From assembly GCA_946617675.1 (NCBI GenBank), contig CAMOKH010000084.1, forward strand, positions 1 through 59,979: a stretch of 59,979 nt of DNA. The letters run 5' to 3'. The notes beneath the pieces were generated by a model. That model did no database searches, had not been told where the DNA came from, and worked only from the letters and a program-made list of their open reading frames with translations. Made by a program: the position numbers and the translations under genes. Below, one piece after another: positions 32,742 to 41,659 of the stretch (its first letter is position 1; the number at the start of each line of letters is the position of its first letter). Origin of the DNA: an uncultured Prevotellaceae bacterium. GTDB lineage: Bacteria; Bacteroidota; Bacteroidia; Bacteroidales; Bacteroidaceae.

Positions 32742-32795
32742 ATCGTCAAGGTTTTGTTATTTGCCTGCAAAGATAAACATATTTTTCCGAAATCT

Positions 32796-32826
32796 TTTGC
32801 CATTTCGCCAATATTTTGTATTTTTG
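32796..32826 (+). promoter_or_regulatory. pgi promoter
   Basis: TTTG at 32796-32799, 19 nt, TATTTTTG at 32819-32826; leader about 45 nt. A minus-strand TATCTTTG at 32774-32767 points the other way to the 963-residue protein, so the two promoters are back to back. Confidence 0.7.
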
Positions 32827-32876
32827 CAAGCCGAAAGCAATAACATCACTAAAACATAACGCAAAAGAAAACAACA

Positions 32877-34232
32877 ATGAAGAACATCAGTCTTGACATC
32901 ACGAAGGCCGCCTGCTTCCTTGAGGCCGGCGCCGTTGAGGCTTTCGAGCCGAAGGTAAAGGCCGCCCAGGAGGCCTTGGAGAATGGGACCTGTCCCGGTA
33001 ACGACTTCCTCGGATGGCTGCACCTGCCCAGCAGCATCACGCCAGCGTTCCTCGACGAGGTGCAGGCCGTGGCCGACACGCTGCGCGCGAAGTGCGAGGT
33101 GGTCGTCGTGGCCGGCATCGGCGGCTCCTATCTCGGCGCCCGTGCCGTCATCGAGGCCCTCGGCAACTCGTTCAGCTGGCTCGTTCAGGACAAGCAGAAC
33201 CCCGTCATCCTCTTCGCCGGCAACAACATCGGCGAGGACTATCTGGCCGAGCTCACCGACTACCTGAAGGGTAAGAAGTTCGGCGTGATCAACATCTCGA
33301 AGTCGGGCACGACCACCGAGACCGCCCTGACCTTCCGACTGCTGAAGAAGCAGTGCGAGGCACAGATGGGCAAGGACGTGGCCCGCGACGTCATTGTGGC
33401 CGTCACCGACGCCAAGCGCGGCGCCGCCCGCACCTGTGCCGACAAGGAGGGCTACAAGTCGTTTGTCATTCCCGACAACGTCGGCGGCCGCTTCTCGGTG
33501 CTCACGCCGGTGGGCCTGCTGCCCATCGCCTGCGCCGGTTTCGACATCAAGGCGCTCGTAGAGGGTGCCCAGCAGATGGAGAAGGCCTGCGGCAAGGACG
33601 TGCCCTTCGCCGAGAACCCGGCCGCTCAGTACGCCGCCGTGCGCAACGGTCTCTACCAGGCCGGCAAGAAGATTGAGATCATGGTGAACTACCAGCCCAA
33701 GCTCCACTTCGTCAGCGAGTGGTGGAAGCAGCTCTACGGCGAGAGCGAGGGTAAGGACAAGAAGGGCATCTTCCCCGCATCGGTCGACTTCACCACCGAC
33801 CTGCACTCCATGGGACAGTGGATTCAGGACGGCGAGCGCACCATCTTCGAGACCGTCATCAGCATCGAACAGCCCAACCGCGAGCTGCTCTTCCCGGCTG
33901 ACGACGAGAACCTGGACGGCCTGAACTTCCTGGCCGGCAAGCGCGTCGACGAGGTGAACAAGATGGCCGAACTGGGCACACGACTGGCCCACGTCGACGG
34001 CGGCGTGCCCAACATCCGCCTGTCGGTGCCCTGCCTGAATGCCTACTACATCGGACAGCTCATCTACTTCTTCGAGATTGCCTGCGGCATCAGCGGCAAC
34101 GTGCTCGGCGTGAACCCCTTCAACCAGCCCGGCGTCGAGGCTTACAAGAAGAACATGTTCGCCCTGCTCAACAAGCCCGGCTACGAGGCTGAGTCGAAGG
34201 CCATTCAGGAGAGGCTTAATAGTGAAAAGTGA
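32877..34232 (+). CDS. pgi: Glucose-6-phosphate isomerase
   Basis: 451 residues, the compact bacterial form. It interconverts glucose-6-phosphate and fructose-6-phosphate. Sugar-phosphate isomerase motifs: '[20 protein letters not shown]', '[20 protein letters not shown]', '[20 protein letters not shown]' and the C-terminal '[17 protein letters not shown]' (catalytic Lys). lysS-gpsA-pgi order is common in the phylum; here two envelope genes are inserted between gpsA and pgi. The final NSEK and stop codon are in a heptamer array. Confidence 0.95.
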   Translation: MKNISLDITKAACFLEAGAVEAFEPKVKAAQEALENGTCPGNDFLGWLHLPSSITPAFLDEVQAVADTLRAKCEVVVVAGIGGSYLGARAVIEALGNSFSWLVQDKQNPVILFAGNNIGEDYLAELTDYLKGKKFGVINISKSGTTTETALTFRLLKKQCEAQMGKDVARDVIVAVTDAKRGAARTCADKEGYKSFVIPDNVGGRFSVLTPVGLLPIACAGFDIKALVEGAQQMEKACGKDVPFAENPAAQYAAVRNGLYQAGKKIEIMVNYQPKLHFVSEWWKQLYGESEGKDKKGIFPASVDFTTDLHSMGQWIQDGERTIFETVISIEQPNRELLFPADDENLDGLNFLAGKRVDEVNKMAELGTRLAHVDGGVPNIRLSVPCLNAYYIGQLIYFFEIACGISGNVLGVNPFNQPGVEAYKKNMFALLNKPGYEAESKAIQERLNSEK

Positions 34233-34255
34233 ATAGTGAATAGTGAAAAGTGAGG
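34221..34255 (+). repeat. Five-heptamer array joining pgi to the HAD gene
   Basis: AGTGAAA, AGTGAAT, AGTGAAT, AGTGAAA, AGTGAGG, exactly 35 bp. It contains the stop codon of pgi (34230-34232) and the GTG start of the next gene (34243). Confidence 0.9.
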
Positions 34256-34959
34256 TAATACGATATTTAGAGAAGCACGGCTTTGAGCGCTTTGAGCCCA
34301 AAGCCGTGCTCTTCGACATGGACGGCGTGCTCTACGACTCCATGCCCCGCCATGCCATTGCCTGGCAACGGTCGATGAAGCTGTTTGGCATCGACATGAC
34401 CGAGCAGGACGCCTACCTCACAGAGGGGGCCCGCGGCATCGACACCATCCGCCTGATGGTGAAGCGGCAGCAGGGCAAGGAAATCAGCTTAGAACGGGCA
34501 CAGGAGATGTACGACGAGAAGACGCGCCAGTTTCACCAGATGGGCGAGGCACCGCTCATGCCGGGCATCATGGACCTGTTAGGGCACATCAGCCGCCAGG
34601 GACTCACCGTCGGCGTCGTCACGGGCAGCGGTCAGCGTCCGCTCATCAACCGCCTGCTCACCGACTTCGGCGACTTTCTGGACGCTGGCCACATCGTAAC
34701 GGCCTACGACGTCAGCCGCGGCAAGCCCGCCCCCGACCCCTACCTGATGGGCATGCAGAAGGCAGGCACGCAGCCCTGGCAGACGGTGGTCGTCGAGAAC
34801 GCTCCGCTCGGCGTCAGCGCCGGCGTTGCTTCGAGGGCCTTTACCATCGCCGTCAACACGGGACCACTGCCCGACGAGGCCCTGACCAGTCGCGGCGCCG
34901 ACCTGCTGGAGCGCCACATGACCGACCTGAGAGACACATGGGACACATTATTTAAATAG
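34243..34959 (+). CDS. HAD-superfamily phosphatase, beta-phosphoglucomutase-like
   Basis: 238 residues. Motif I 'VLFDMDGVLYDSMPRH' (nucleophile Asp25, Asp27), motif II 'VGVVTGSGQR', motif III/IV 'SRGKPAPDPYLMGMQKAG' and 'VVVENAPLGVSAGVAS' with a helical cap between I and II. This places it with phosphatases and mutases acting on small sugar phosphates; the substrate is not deducible, but its place after pgi suggests hexose phosphates. GTG at 34243 is used as start since a TGA precedes it in frame and no ATG is nearby; the first residues (MKSE) come from the heptamer array. Confidence 0.85.
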   Translation: MKSEVIRYLEKHGFERFEPKAVLFDMDGVLYDSMPRHAIAWQRSMKLFGIDMTEQDAYLTEGARGIDTIRLMVKRQQGKEISLERAQEMYDEKTRQFHQMGEAPLMPGIMDLLGHISRQGLTVGVVTGSGQRPLINRLLTDFGDFLDAGHIVTAYDVSRGKPAPDPYLMGMQKAGTQPWQTVVVENAPLGVSAGVASRAFTIAVNTGPLPDEALTSRGADLLERHMTDLRDTWDTLFK

Positions 34960-34971
34960 GAGAACAGTAAA

Positions 34972-35241
34972 ATGGTAATCTCACAAGAAGAGCGCTGGAT
35001 TCAGAACTACCAGCGCTACATCTACTTCATCGAAACCCACCAAGCCCTGCCCTCGCGCCACCACCCAGACGACTACCAGCTGCTGAACTGGATGAAGTAC
35101 AACCGTCGGCTATGGGCTAAAGGCAAGTTGCCGCCGGAGCGCGTTGACGCCTTCAACAAACTGCTGAAGATGGCCAAAGCGTATCACAAGTTCAACCAGT
35201 TCACCTACAAATCGGGCAAGAAGGTGAATAAGTACGTCTGA
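34972..35241 (+). CDS. Small protein resembling a single helicase-associated domain
   Basis: 89 residues with no signal or membrane segment. The pattern 'WIQNYQRYIYFIETHQALPS', then 'LLNWMKYNRRLWAKGKLPPE' and 'RVDAFNKLLKMA' recalls the Trp/Leu-rich helicase-associated (HA) repeat, 'W...Y..L..F....G..P...... L..W....R.....G.L...R...L'. Such domains usually occur in multiple copies after helicases; here it stands alone 12 nt after the HAD gene. It is basic at the C-terminus (KSGKKVNKYV) and may bind nucleic acid. Confidence 0.65.
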   Translation: MVISQEERWIQNYQRYIYFIETHQALPSRHHPDDYQLLNWMKYNRRLWAKGKLPPERVDAFNKLLKMAKAYHKFNQFTYKSGKKVNKYV

Positions 35242-35796
35242 TCAGACCTCGCTCTCTTCGTCGCCGTTGGTGTCCATCTGAGAGTCGCGCTCAATGCGCA
35301 CGTTCCCGAAGTTGTCGATTTTCACCTCCAACGGGATGTACTCGTCGGTCTGGGGCAGACAGACGCTGGCAGCAAACTCCAGCTGCTGGTCGTCAGCCTC
35401 GTCGAACACGAAACCTTCCAGGATGCCCGCCGTGCGGTAGTGGGCGTCGATGTAGCCCTCGAACGTGGCCTTGGTGAACGTCTTCTGGATGGCCACGCTG
35501 CCGTCGGCACGGCGCACGACGAGCGTGATGCGGTTGTCGACGAACTTCTGTCCCGTCTCGTCCTTCACCATCGGCAGGCTGTCGCTGGCCGTACGGTTAA
35601 TCTCCACCCGATACGTCTTGCCCAGCCACTGCACGTCGCGCTGGTCGCTGTAGGGCTGCATGCGCACGGGCCCCGAGGGCTTTGCCACTTCTACGCGCGG
35701 GGCAATGATGTCCTGCGTCTGTTTCTTCTCCTTGCACCCCGTCAGGGCCACCATGGCCATGAGTGCCAGTATCGTTGTTTGCTGCTTCATTGTCAT
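35242..35796 (-). CDS. DUF4738 lipoprotein
   Basis: 184 residues with lipoprotein signal (VALTGC, Cys21); Met3 is an equally good start. 'GKTYRVEINRTASDSLPMVK', 'NRITLVVRRADGSVAIQKTF' and 'YIPLEVKIDNFGNVRIERDS' match the DUF4738 family of Bacteroidales lipoproteins. The function is unknown. A -7 element TAACTTTG lies at 35824-35817 on its strand. Its stop codon abuts that of the convergent small gene with no spacer. Confidence 0.8.
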   Translation of the reverse strand: MTMKQQTTILALMAMVALTGCKEKKQTQDIIAPRVEVAKPSGPVRMQPYSDQRDVQWLGKTYRVEINRTASDSLPMVKDETGQKFVDNRITLVVRRADGSVAIQKTFTKATFEGYIDAHYRTAGILEGFVFDEADDQQLEFAASVCLPQTDEYIPLEVKIDNFGNVRIERDSQMDTNGDEESEV

Positions 35797-35816
35797 TACT
35801 TTGCTGAATTCGGCGG

Positions 35817-35824
35817 CAAAGTTA
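35817..35824 (-). promoter_or_regulatory. -7 element of the DUF4738 lipoprotein gene
   Basis: TAACTTTG on the minus strand, 21 nt before the start codon; no clear -33 TTTG at the usual distance. Confidence 0.45.
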
Positions 35825-35973
35825 CAAAAAAAGTCTTAGAAAGACGAGCGATTTGGGAAGATTAACAATGCACTACGCGCGTGAACACATAAAACGGCGG
35901 TCGCATTCTTCCGTCGTAACGCACTCACCATCAACCGGTTTAGACATTAGGACTCTGCAGCCTACGTCATTTA

Positions 35974-36058
35974 TTTGGCACGGAAATGCACTGACGAACA
36001 CGGGGTTCTCATTGAATAACGTTTTGCTCCGCGTCCTTCCGTGTTTTTCCGTGCCAAA
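35974..36058. repeat. Inverted repeat with 13-bp perfect arms in a gene-free gap
   Basis: TTTGGCACGGAAA (35974-35986) and TTTCCGTGCCAAA (36046-36058) are perfect inverted arms, and the similarity continues inwards to about 30 bp (roughly 23 matches). The gap 35797-36102 holds this element, a promoter element next to the DUF4738 gene, and nothing else I can identify. It follows the end of the DUF4421 operon and could serve as a terminator, or it is a small non-coding mobile-type repeat. Confidence 0.65.
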
Positions 36059-36102
36059 AGACCAATTTGGTTTAACGCCCAAAAGGTGAGCGAAACTTGA
36101 AT

Positions 36103-37098
36103 TTATAACCTCAGGCCGAAGAACGTGCGGACACGCCATTTAACGTTATAAACCGCAAGTTTGTCCTCATTGCCAATGTTGGTGTAGTTGAATACCATCG
36201 ACAGACCGAGGAACTTATTGCTCCATTGGCGGACGACAGAGCCGCGACTGGTGATGATGCACTCAGGGAAATGGTAGCTGAGGGGGATGCGGTTGTCGCC
36301 GAAAGTCATCGATGTCTTGCTGTAGACGATGAACGTAGGCAACGCCGAAATGTGCAACAGCCAGCCCTGTCGGGGCACGTAGTTATAGCCATAGCCTGCA
36401 CCGATGCCGATGTTCGTCACCTTCAGCTGCATCTTCTGTTCCCAGTCAAGTGAGGCGTGCTGCCCCTGTCCCGACGCTGCCAACAGGAAACTGCCGGCGG
36501 AACGACGCTGGATATAGCTCTGCGAGAAGGCGGCAGGATAGGAGAAACGGCTGCTGTTGAAGACATAGAAGGCGTTCACGTTCAGCGTCTTCACCTTCAG
36601 CATGTCAGCAGGAAGCTCGATGCGCTCCATGCCGTCGTGGTCGTGCCAGCCCGTGAAGTTTTTGGCATTCTGATAGATGATGTCAAAGCCGAAACGCTTG
36701 CCGTAGGAGTTGAAGTTCAGTTCGTAGTCGCGATACTTGCCCATCAGCTTGGCGGGATTAAGTGATGCGCTGAGCGAGATGCCTAAATAGCTGACGGCCA
36801 CGCTCAGCGTCGACTTGTAGTCGGCCTTCATCTCCGAGTTGAAATGCAGTCCGTTGTCGATTCCCTCGGTCTCTATCTTCGCCCCCGACACATTGATACG
36901 CCCTACGACAGTCCACTTCGTTTGTGGTCGCATGATGTAGGCCGTGTCGATGCCCTTGTTACGATTGTAACGAGAGGTAAGCGCACTGTCCATCCGCTCC
37001 CTCCTTTCGGATTGGGTCAGCGTCTGGGCAGTGGCTTCACTCACAAGAGCGAGAAGGGCGACAATCAGCAGCCAACGGCTGTTCGCAATCACTCTCAT
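36103..37098 (-). CDS. DUF4421 outer-membrane-type protein
   Basis: 331 residues with signal peptide ending 'SEATAQ'. 'RYNRNKGIDTAYIMRPQTKW', 'FNSEMKADYKSTLSVAVSYL', 'NPAKLMGKYRDYELNFNSYG' and the terminal 'DKLAVYNVKWRVRTFFGLRL' are the DUF4421 pattern, an apparent 8- to 12-stranded outer-membrane barrel with alternating aromatic strands and a terminal aromatic/Leu residue. Role unknown. It starts 7 nt after the dockerin-like gene and is the last gene of the large secreted-protein run. Confidence 0.8.
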   Translation of the reverse strand: MRVIANSRWLLIVALLALVSEATAQTLTQSERRERMDSALTSRYNRNKGIDTAYIMRPQTKWTVVGRINVSGAKIETEGIDNGLHFNSEMKADYKSTLSVAVSYLGISLSASLNPAKLMGKYRDYELNFNSYGKRFGFDIIYQNAKNFTGWHDHDGMERIELPADMLKVKTLNVNAFYVFNSSRFSYPAAFSQSYIQRRSAGSFLLAASGQGQHASLDWEQKMQLKVTNIGIGAGYGYNYVPRQGWLLHISALPTFIVYSKTSMTFGDNRIPLSYHFPECIITSRGSVVRQWSNKFLGLSMVFNYTNIGNEDKLAVYNVKWRVRTFFGLRL

Positions 37099-37105
37099 TC
37101 AGTTG

Positions 37106-38608
37106 TTATTTTCCTCCCGTCAAAGGCAACATCCGCATGAATGTGGAGTAGAACCTAAGAACAGAACCTGCAGAATTACCCGAAGGGGTAAACGACTGGT
37201 TGAACGGTTTGTTGAACTGTTCCATCACTTGGCTGTCAACAAGCTGGCTGATAGGAATGACATCGTCGCTGTATATATCCTTTATGCCAGGCTCAATCGT
37301 GTACAGATTGTCCTTCTTCACCAAGCAGAGCCTGACAGGCTCCGGCATGGCTATCTTATCAGAAGTGAGTTGAATAATCGACGAGCTGTTGAGCGATTCT
37401 ACCAGTTCGTATAAAGCGTCGGCAGAGTCGTCGGACTGCCTGTCCTTAATGGCTTGCGCATAATCTGCTGCAAATGCCGCACCGTTGGCAATAGAGCCCG
37501 ACAGCGTGAGGTCATTGAGAACACGGATGGTGAAGGACTTGAGGTCAGCGATATTGAAGGCGTCCAGAGACATCTGCCCCATGAAGCTGCCCGCCTGCGA
37601 GAGCACCATCTGGGCATTGTTGGTGACGATCTCCTCTCCATCGCACATGAAGCTATAGTCGAAATCCATATTGGCATCCTCCATGCTGAGGCTGAAGTCG
37701 AGGGCACTTGCGTCCTTGTCATTCAGGTAGGTGCTCTGCTTGCCGGTTATCCGGAACGAGCTGGCATCGAGCCTGACGTAATCCGACTCCGGAGTCTCGG
37801 GCAATTCCAGGCTGACGACGCTCTCGCTCAAGGTCTGCTCCTTTTTGTCGATGAGGGCTGTCAGCGTCATGGTGAACGACTTCGGCAGGCGGTTGATCAA
37901 TGCCAAATGCTCCACGTTGGGCAGCTTTGCATCGGCAACCGTCTGATAGCAATTGTTGCTGTTCTTGATAATCACCTTGAAGAGTGTCGTGCCGATACCA
38001 TCGACGGTAGCGGGGAAGATGAACTCCAGGTTGTCGGCCGAGAGAACGCGGCAGCCTCCCTTTCCGTCGAATATCACCCGGACGCCGTAGCCGCCAGTGT
38101 CGACGGTCATGTATGCCAGATAGCCCATTTCAGCCAACTCTGAACCAGCCTTTACGGGAGTGAGGCTGAGTTGGGCATTCCTTTGGGAAATAGCCTTGAA
38201 GAGGGTATTGATGTTGGCAATGAAGTTCTTGTCGAGCTCAATCAGCGACATCAGCTGTGCGAAGGCTTGCGATGTGGCGTTGAGCGATTCAGACTTGAGG
38301 GCATCTGCCAGGGCTTTGGCATTGTCATTTATGAGACTGATCAGCTCGCTGCGATTGCCGGTACGACCAACGATGTTGATGAGTGCTGCCACGTCGGCAA
38401 TGTCTACCGTTGCGTCGCCGTTCACGTTGGCAGCGGCCTCGTTGACCAGCTCACCACGGCCAAGGACGAAGTCCGCGAGGGCGGTCACGTCGGCGGCATT
38501 CACGTAGCCGTCACCTGTCACGTCGCCAACAACAGATCTGTTGTCAGCCAGTATTCTGCCAGCCATGGCGAGCAGGACAGACACGAGTATTATTCTATAG
38601 TGCTTCAT
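37106..38608 (-). CDS. Secreted protein with N-terminal dockerin-like calcium module
   Basis: 500 residues with signal peptide (about 1-21). Immediately after it, residues 28-81 carry two EF-hand-like loops in dockerin type I style: 'GDVTGDGYVNAADVTAL' (Asp29, Asp33, Asn37, Asp40) and 'ANVNGDATVDIADVAALI' (Asn61, Asn63, Asp65, Asp69, Asp72). The remaining 420 residues are beta-rich with no motif I know. Dockerins usually sit at the C-terminus; here the module is N-terminal. No cohesin is recognised in the window. The start overlaps the preceding gene's stop by 4 nt (38605-38608). Confidence 0.75.
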   Translation of the reverse strand: MKHYRIILVSVLLAMAGRILADNRSVVGDVTGDGYVNAADVTALADFVLGRGELVNEAAANVNGDATVDIADVAALINIVGRTGNRSELISLINDNAKALADALKSESLNATSQAFAQLMSLIELDKNFIANINTLFKAISQRNAQLSLTPVKAGSELAEMGYLAYMTVDTGGYGVRVIFDGKGGCRVLSADNLEFIFPATVDGIGTTLFKVIIKNSNNCYQTVADAKLPNVEHLALINRLPKSFTMTLTALIDKKEQTLSESVVSLELPETPESDYVRLDASSFRITGKQSTYLNDKDASALDFSLSMEDANMDFDYSFMCDGEEIVTNNAQMVLSQAGSFMGQMSLDAFNIADLKSFTIRVLNDLTLSGSIANGAAFAADYAQAIKDRQSDDSADALYELVESLNSSSIIQLTSDKIAMPEPVRLCLVKKDNLYTIEPGIKDIYSDDVIPISQLVDSQVMEQFNKPFNQSFTPSGNSAGSVLRFYSTFMRMLPLTGGK

Positions 38609-41600
38609 TTTGCTATATGCTTTTTACCGTTTTCAATATAAATTCCCTTCTCAGGCTTTCCGTTGAGACGGCGTCCCTGCAGGTCGAAGTAATTCTCAGT
38701 ACCGTCGCGGTTGATGGTACGGATGGTAGGCTTGATGCCGGTGGTGCTTCCTGCCTGGAAGTCGGCGATATAGAGCAGGTCGGTTTTCTCTTCCACCTCG
38801 CCGCTGTTGTCACCGTCAGTCTGGTAGAAGCGTGTGGCGAAGTTTCTGGATCCATAAAAGTCGTTGGGATCATACTCAACCACTTCCGGATTCTGCCGGA
38901 AAGGAATGGACGTAAAGAACAGATAATCAGAATTATTGGCAGAGAAGAGTCCACGGAAATTGTTAAAACGTTCCTGACTAGTACGTCGATCTATAAATGC
39001 CCATATTCCTTTGTCGGTCAAGCCGTATATCAGTTCGTCTTTATCTAACATAAAGACCCTATACGCACTCACCCATTTTCCTATCTCCGTATTCGTGCCG
39101 TGCCAGTACCATTCTGAGAAATCATAGACAGGAGAGCCTTCCGGCACCTGGTTTGTGAACAGTGCATCGATGGCGTTGAACCGCATATCGCCGTGGTTGA
39201 CAATCACCAAATAGGGTTTCCAGGCCTCCATCTTATTGTTAGGCAGTTCCTTGAAGATGAACTGGCGGTAGACGGTGTCGACATACTCCAGCTGATAGGC
39301 CTGTGCTGTGCCCGGCACATAGTATTCGTCGATATCGAAGTCGTAGGGCAGACTGACGGTGCAGGCCACAGGCGATTCAGTGCCGTCCTCGTTGACGACT
39401 GCAGAAACAACACGGTCGCACTCCGTATTGGATATCTGGCCATTGAGTTCGTCAAGTACTTTCTGACTGAAAGTGAAATCGATGAATTCCTCGGTATACT
39501 TGGGCAGGCTGAAGCCGAGGAAATCGTCGAGCGAGACACCCGAGCCCTGGAACTTCAGCTGGTAGAAACCTGAGTAGGGAGCCTTGAACACAATGGTGTC
39601 GCTCTGGAAGTAGGTATTGTAGAGCGTCCAGTCCTTGTCGTAGTCACGCTTATAATATACATTAAGGTAAGAGATGTCGCCGCCGCCCATGCCGAACATC
39701 GAGAACATCTGCATGAAGCCGCCGCCCATATCGGCAGTGAAGCGCAGCAGATGACCCTGCTTGGCCTGCAGGCGCGGGGTGATGACCTCGTACTCCTTTG
39801 ACTCGGTCTTGGCAACCCACGACGTCTCCTGGCTACCGCCGCCGAACATGGCCATCATGTCGTCGCCGCCGCCCTCGGTGAGTATCCAGCCAGTGGTCTG
39901 CCAGCCTTCAGGGAACCGGCGGGGGAAGGTCTGGTCTTCAATCACATAGATGGGCTCGAAGTCCTCTGACCATGAGTCGGACTTGATGATGTAGGCACTG
40001 AAGGCAACAGTCTGTCCGCTCACCCGCTCATCGGCAGGCGTGAACATCAGTATATCACGCACCTCGCCCTGGCGCTCATCGTCGCGGAGCAGGGTGGCAC
40101 CCAGCAGCAAAGAATCGCCAGCAGCAATCTTCAGGCTGCTCTGGTCTAAGGCAAGACGAGTAGCGTCTAAGGAAGAAACGGTAACGTCGAGCGTACCCGT
40201 TCCCGTGTTGATGACAGTAAAGGTGCTGGTGGTATCGGCCCTGAGCATGCCGAAGTCAAGACTCTGCACCGCAGCACTGTCGAGGGTGACATAGAGGTCA
40301 GGCGCATTCATGTCAATCTGGAATCCGGCCACAGAGTCGATGACGATACTGTCGGAAGCAACGAAGCGGAAACGGTATTCACCTGGCTCCAGGTTGGAGA
40401 GCCACTGCGTGGTATAGGTGGTGTCCACTGCATTGGAGAAGTCCTTTGCCTTCTCCCATTTGCCGGAACCATAGACAGACTTCTCGATGAAGAAGGACGT
40501 ACTGTTGTCACCGCCACCCATCATAGAGCTGAAGTCCATGCCACCGCTGCCGGGCTTCTTGACAGAGAAGAGCAGAACGTCTTTCTCGTCACTGACGGTC
40601 AGGGGCGGAGTCATCAGGTAGTAGGTTTCACTGCTACCGCCGCCAAACATCGACATCGAATCATCGCCGCCACCGCTCTTCACGGTAGCCACACCTTCTT
40701 TTGCTTCCCAGCCTTCGGTAAACCAGCCGTAAGGCAGTTCGTTGTTGTTGAAGTCCTCTGTCCATACGCCCGGCTGAGTGATGATAGCGTCTATCGGAAG
40801 GGGAATTTCCTCAACGCGGCTGTCGGTCGTCGTAAAGACAAGCATCGTGCTGTTCCTGCCCTCATGGCCCTGGCTGTAGTTGAAGGTGAGGTTGACCTTT
40901 GCCGTATCGGCGTATTCAATGCTCACGCTCGTCTGGTCAAGTGTAAAGGGATTCTCTGCCGAGAGGTTCACCGTGAGCGTACCAGTACCCGTATTGATGA
41001 CGCAGAACGTCACGGTCGTGTCCTCGGTACAGAGCCCGAGGTCGACGGGCTGGATGTTCTTGTCGTTGTAAGCGGGGTAGATGTCAGGTGCATTATCGTC
41101 GATATGGAAGCCCGCCACAGAGTCGATCATCACATTGCCGCCAGCCCTGAAGCGGAACCGGTATTCGCCCTCTTCAGTATTGCTGATGGTAAAGGTCTTG
41201 TAGGTGGAATCGAGCTCCGAGGTGAGGTCGGCCACCTTCACCCAACGGTGTTCACCGTAGATGGCCCGCTCTACCACAAAGGTAGAGTCGCTTTCGCCAC
41301 CCATGAAGGAACTGATGCCGCTGTCGTCTCCGCCTTTCTTGGCCGAGAACACCAGCACTTCACCGCCCTGGACGTTCAGGGGCGGCGTCATCAGGTAGTT
41401 GTAAGAATCTTCACCGCCGCCCAAGAGGTCTGCGATGTTGAAGCCGCCGGACTCTTCCGAATCCTCCCCTTTCTGGGCAACGTTATCCTTGACGACCCAG
41501 CCTTTGGCAAACCAGCCGTAGGGCATCTTCCCGTCATTGAAACGCTCGTCCATCTGCCCTGAGGCAACAGACTGGGCCTTCATGCTTGCTCCCGCACATA

Positions 41601-41637
41601 AGAGCAGCACTATCAATAATAATAATCTTTTTTCCAT
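38605..41637 (-). CDS. Secreted multidomain adhesin-like protein with choice-of-anchor-J (MAM-like) domains and sorting-type tail
   Basis: 1010 residues, signal peptide (about 1-20). A module starting 'DERFNDGKMPYGWFAKGW' with 'YLMTPPLNVQGGEVLVFSAK' and 'EYRFRFRAGG' recurs around residues 25-190 and 290-450 ('EDFNNNELPYGWFTEGW'), and in altered form from about 555 ('FPRRFPEGWQTTGW'). Between them are Ig-like segments ('FCVINTGTGTLTVNLSAENP', 'FTVINTGTGTLDVTVSSLD'). The modules carry GGG-D/S-rich loops (LLGGGEDS, MFGGGSS, MGGGDNS) that could bind metal. It ends 'YFDLQGRRLNGKPEKGIYIE' plus NGKKHIAK, the Prevotella sorting-like tail. Likely cell-surface adhesin. Confidence 0.8.
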   Translation of the reverse strand: MEKRLLLLIVLLLCAGASMKAQSVASGQMDERFNDGKMPYGWFAKGWVVKDNVAQKGEDSEESGGFNIADLLGGGEDSYNYLMTPPLNVQGGEVLVFSAKKGGDDSGISSFMGGESDSTFVVERAIYGEHRWVKVADLTSELDSTYKTFTISNTEEGEYRFRFRAGGNVMIDSVAGFHIDDNAPDIYPAYNDKNIQPVDLGLCTEDTTVTFCVINTGTGTLTVNLSAENPFTLDQTSVSIEYADTAKVNLTFNYSQGHEGRNSTMLVFTTTDSRVEEIPLPIDAIITQPGVWTEDFNNNELPYGWFTEGWEAKEGVATVKSGGGDDSMSMFGGGSSETYYLMTPPLTVSDEKDVLLFSVKKPGSGGMDFSSMMGGGDNSTSFFIEKSVYGSGKWEKAKDFSNAVDTTYTTQWLSNLEPGEYRFRFVASDSIVIDSVAGFQIDMNAPDLYVTLDSAAVQSLDFGMLRADTTSTFTVINTGTGTLDVTVSSLDATRLALDQSSLKIAAGDSLLLGATLLRDDERQGEVRDILMFTPADERVSGQTVAFSAYIIKSDSWSEDFEPIYVIEDQTFPRRFPEGWQTTGWILTEGGGDDMMAMFGGGSQETSWVAKTESKEYEVITPRLQAKQGHLLRFTADMGGGFMQMFSMFGMGGGDISYLNVYYKRDYDKDWTLYNTYFQSDTIVFKAPYSGFYQLKFQGSGVSLDDFLGFSLPKYTEEFIDFTFSQKVLDELNGQISNTECDRVVSAVVNEDGTESPVACTVSLPYDFDIDEYYVPGTAQAYQLEYVDTVYRQFIFKELPNNKMEAWKPYLVIVNHGDMRFNAIDALFTNQVPEGSPVYDFSEWYWHGTNTEIGKWVSAYRVFMLDKDELIYGLTDKGIWAFIDRRTSQERFNNFRGLFSANNSDYLFFTSIPFRQNPEVVEYDPNDFYGSRNFATRFYQTDGDNSGEVEEKTDLLYIADFQAGSTTGIKPTIRTINRDGTENYFDLQGRRLNGKPEKGIYIENGKKHIAK

Positions 41638-41659
41638 TGATATAAATTATGAATTAACC

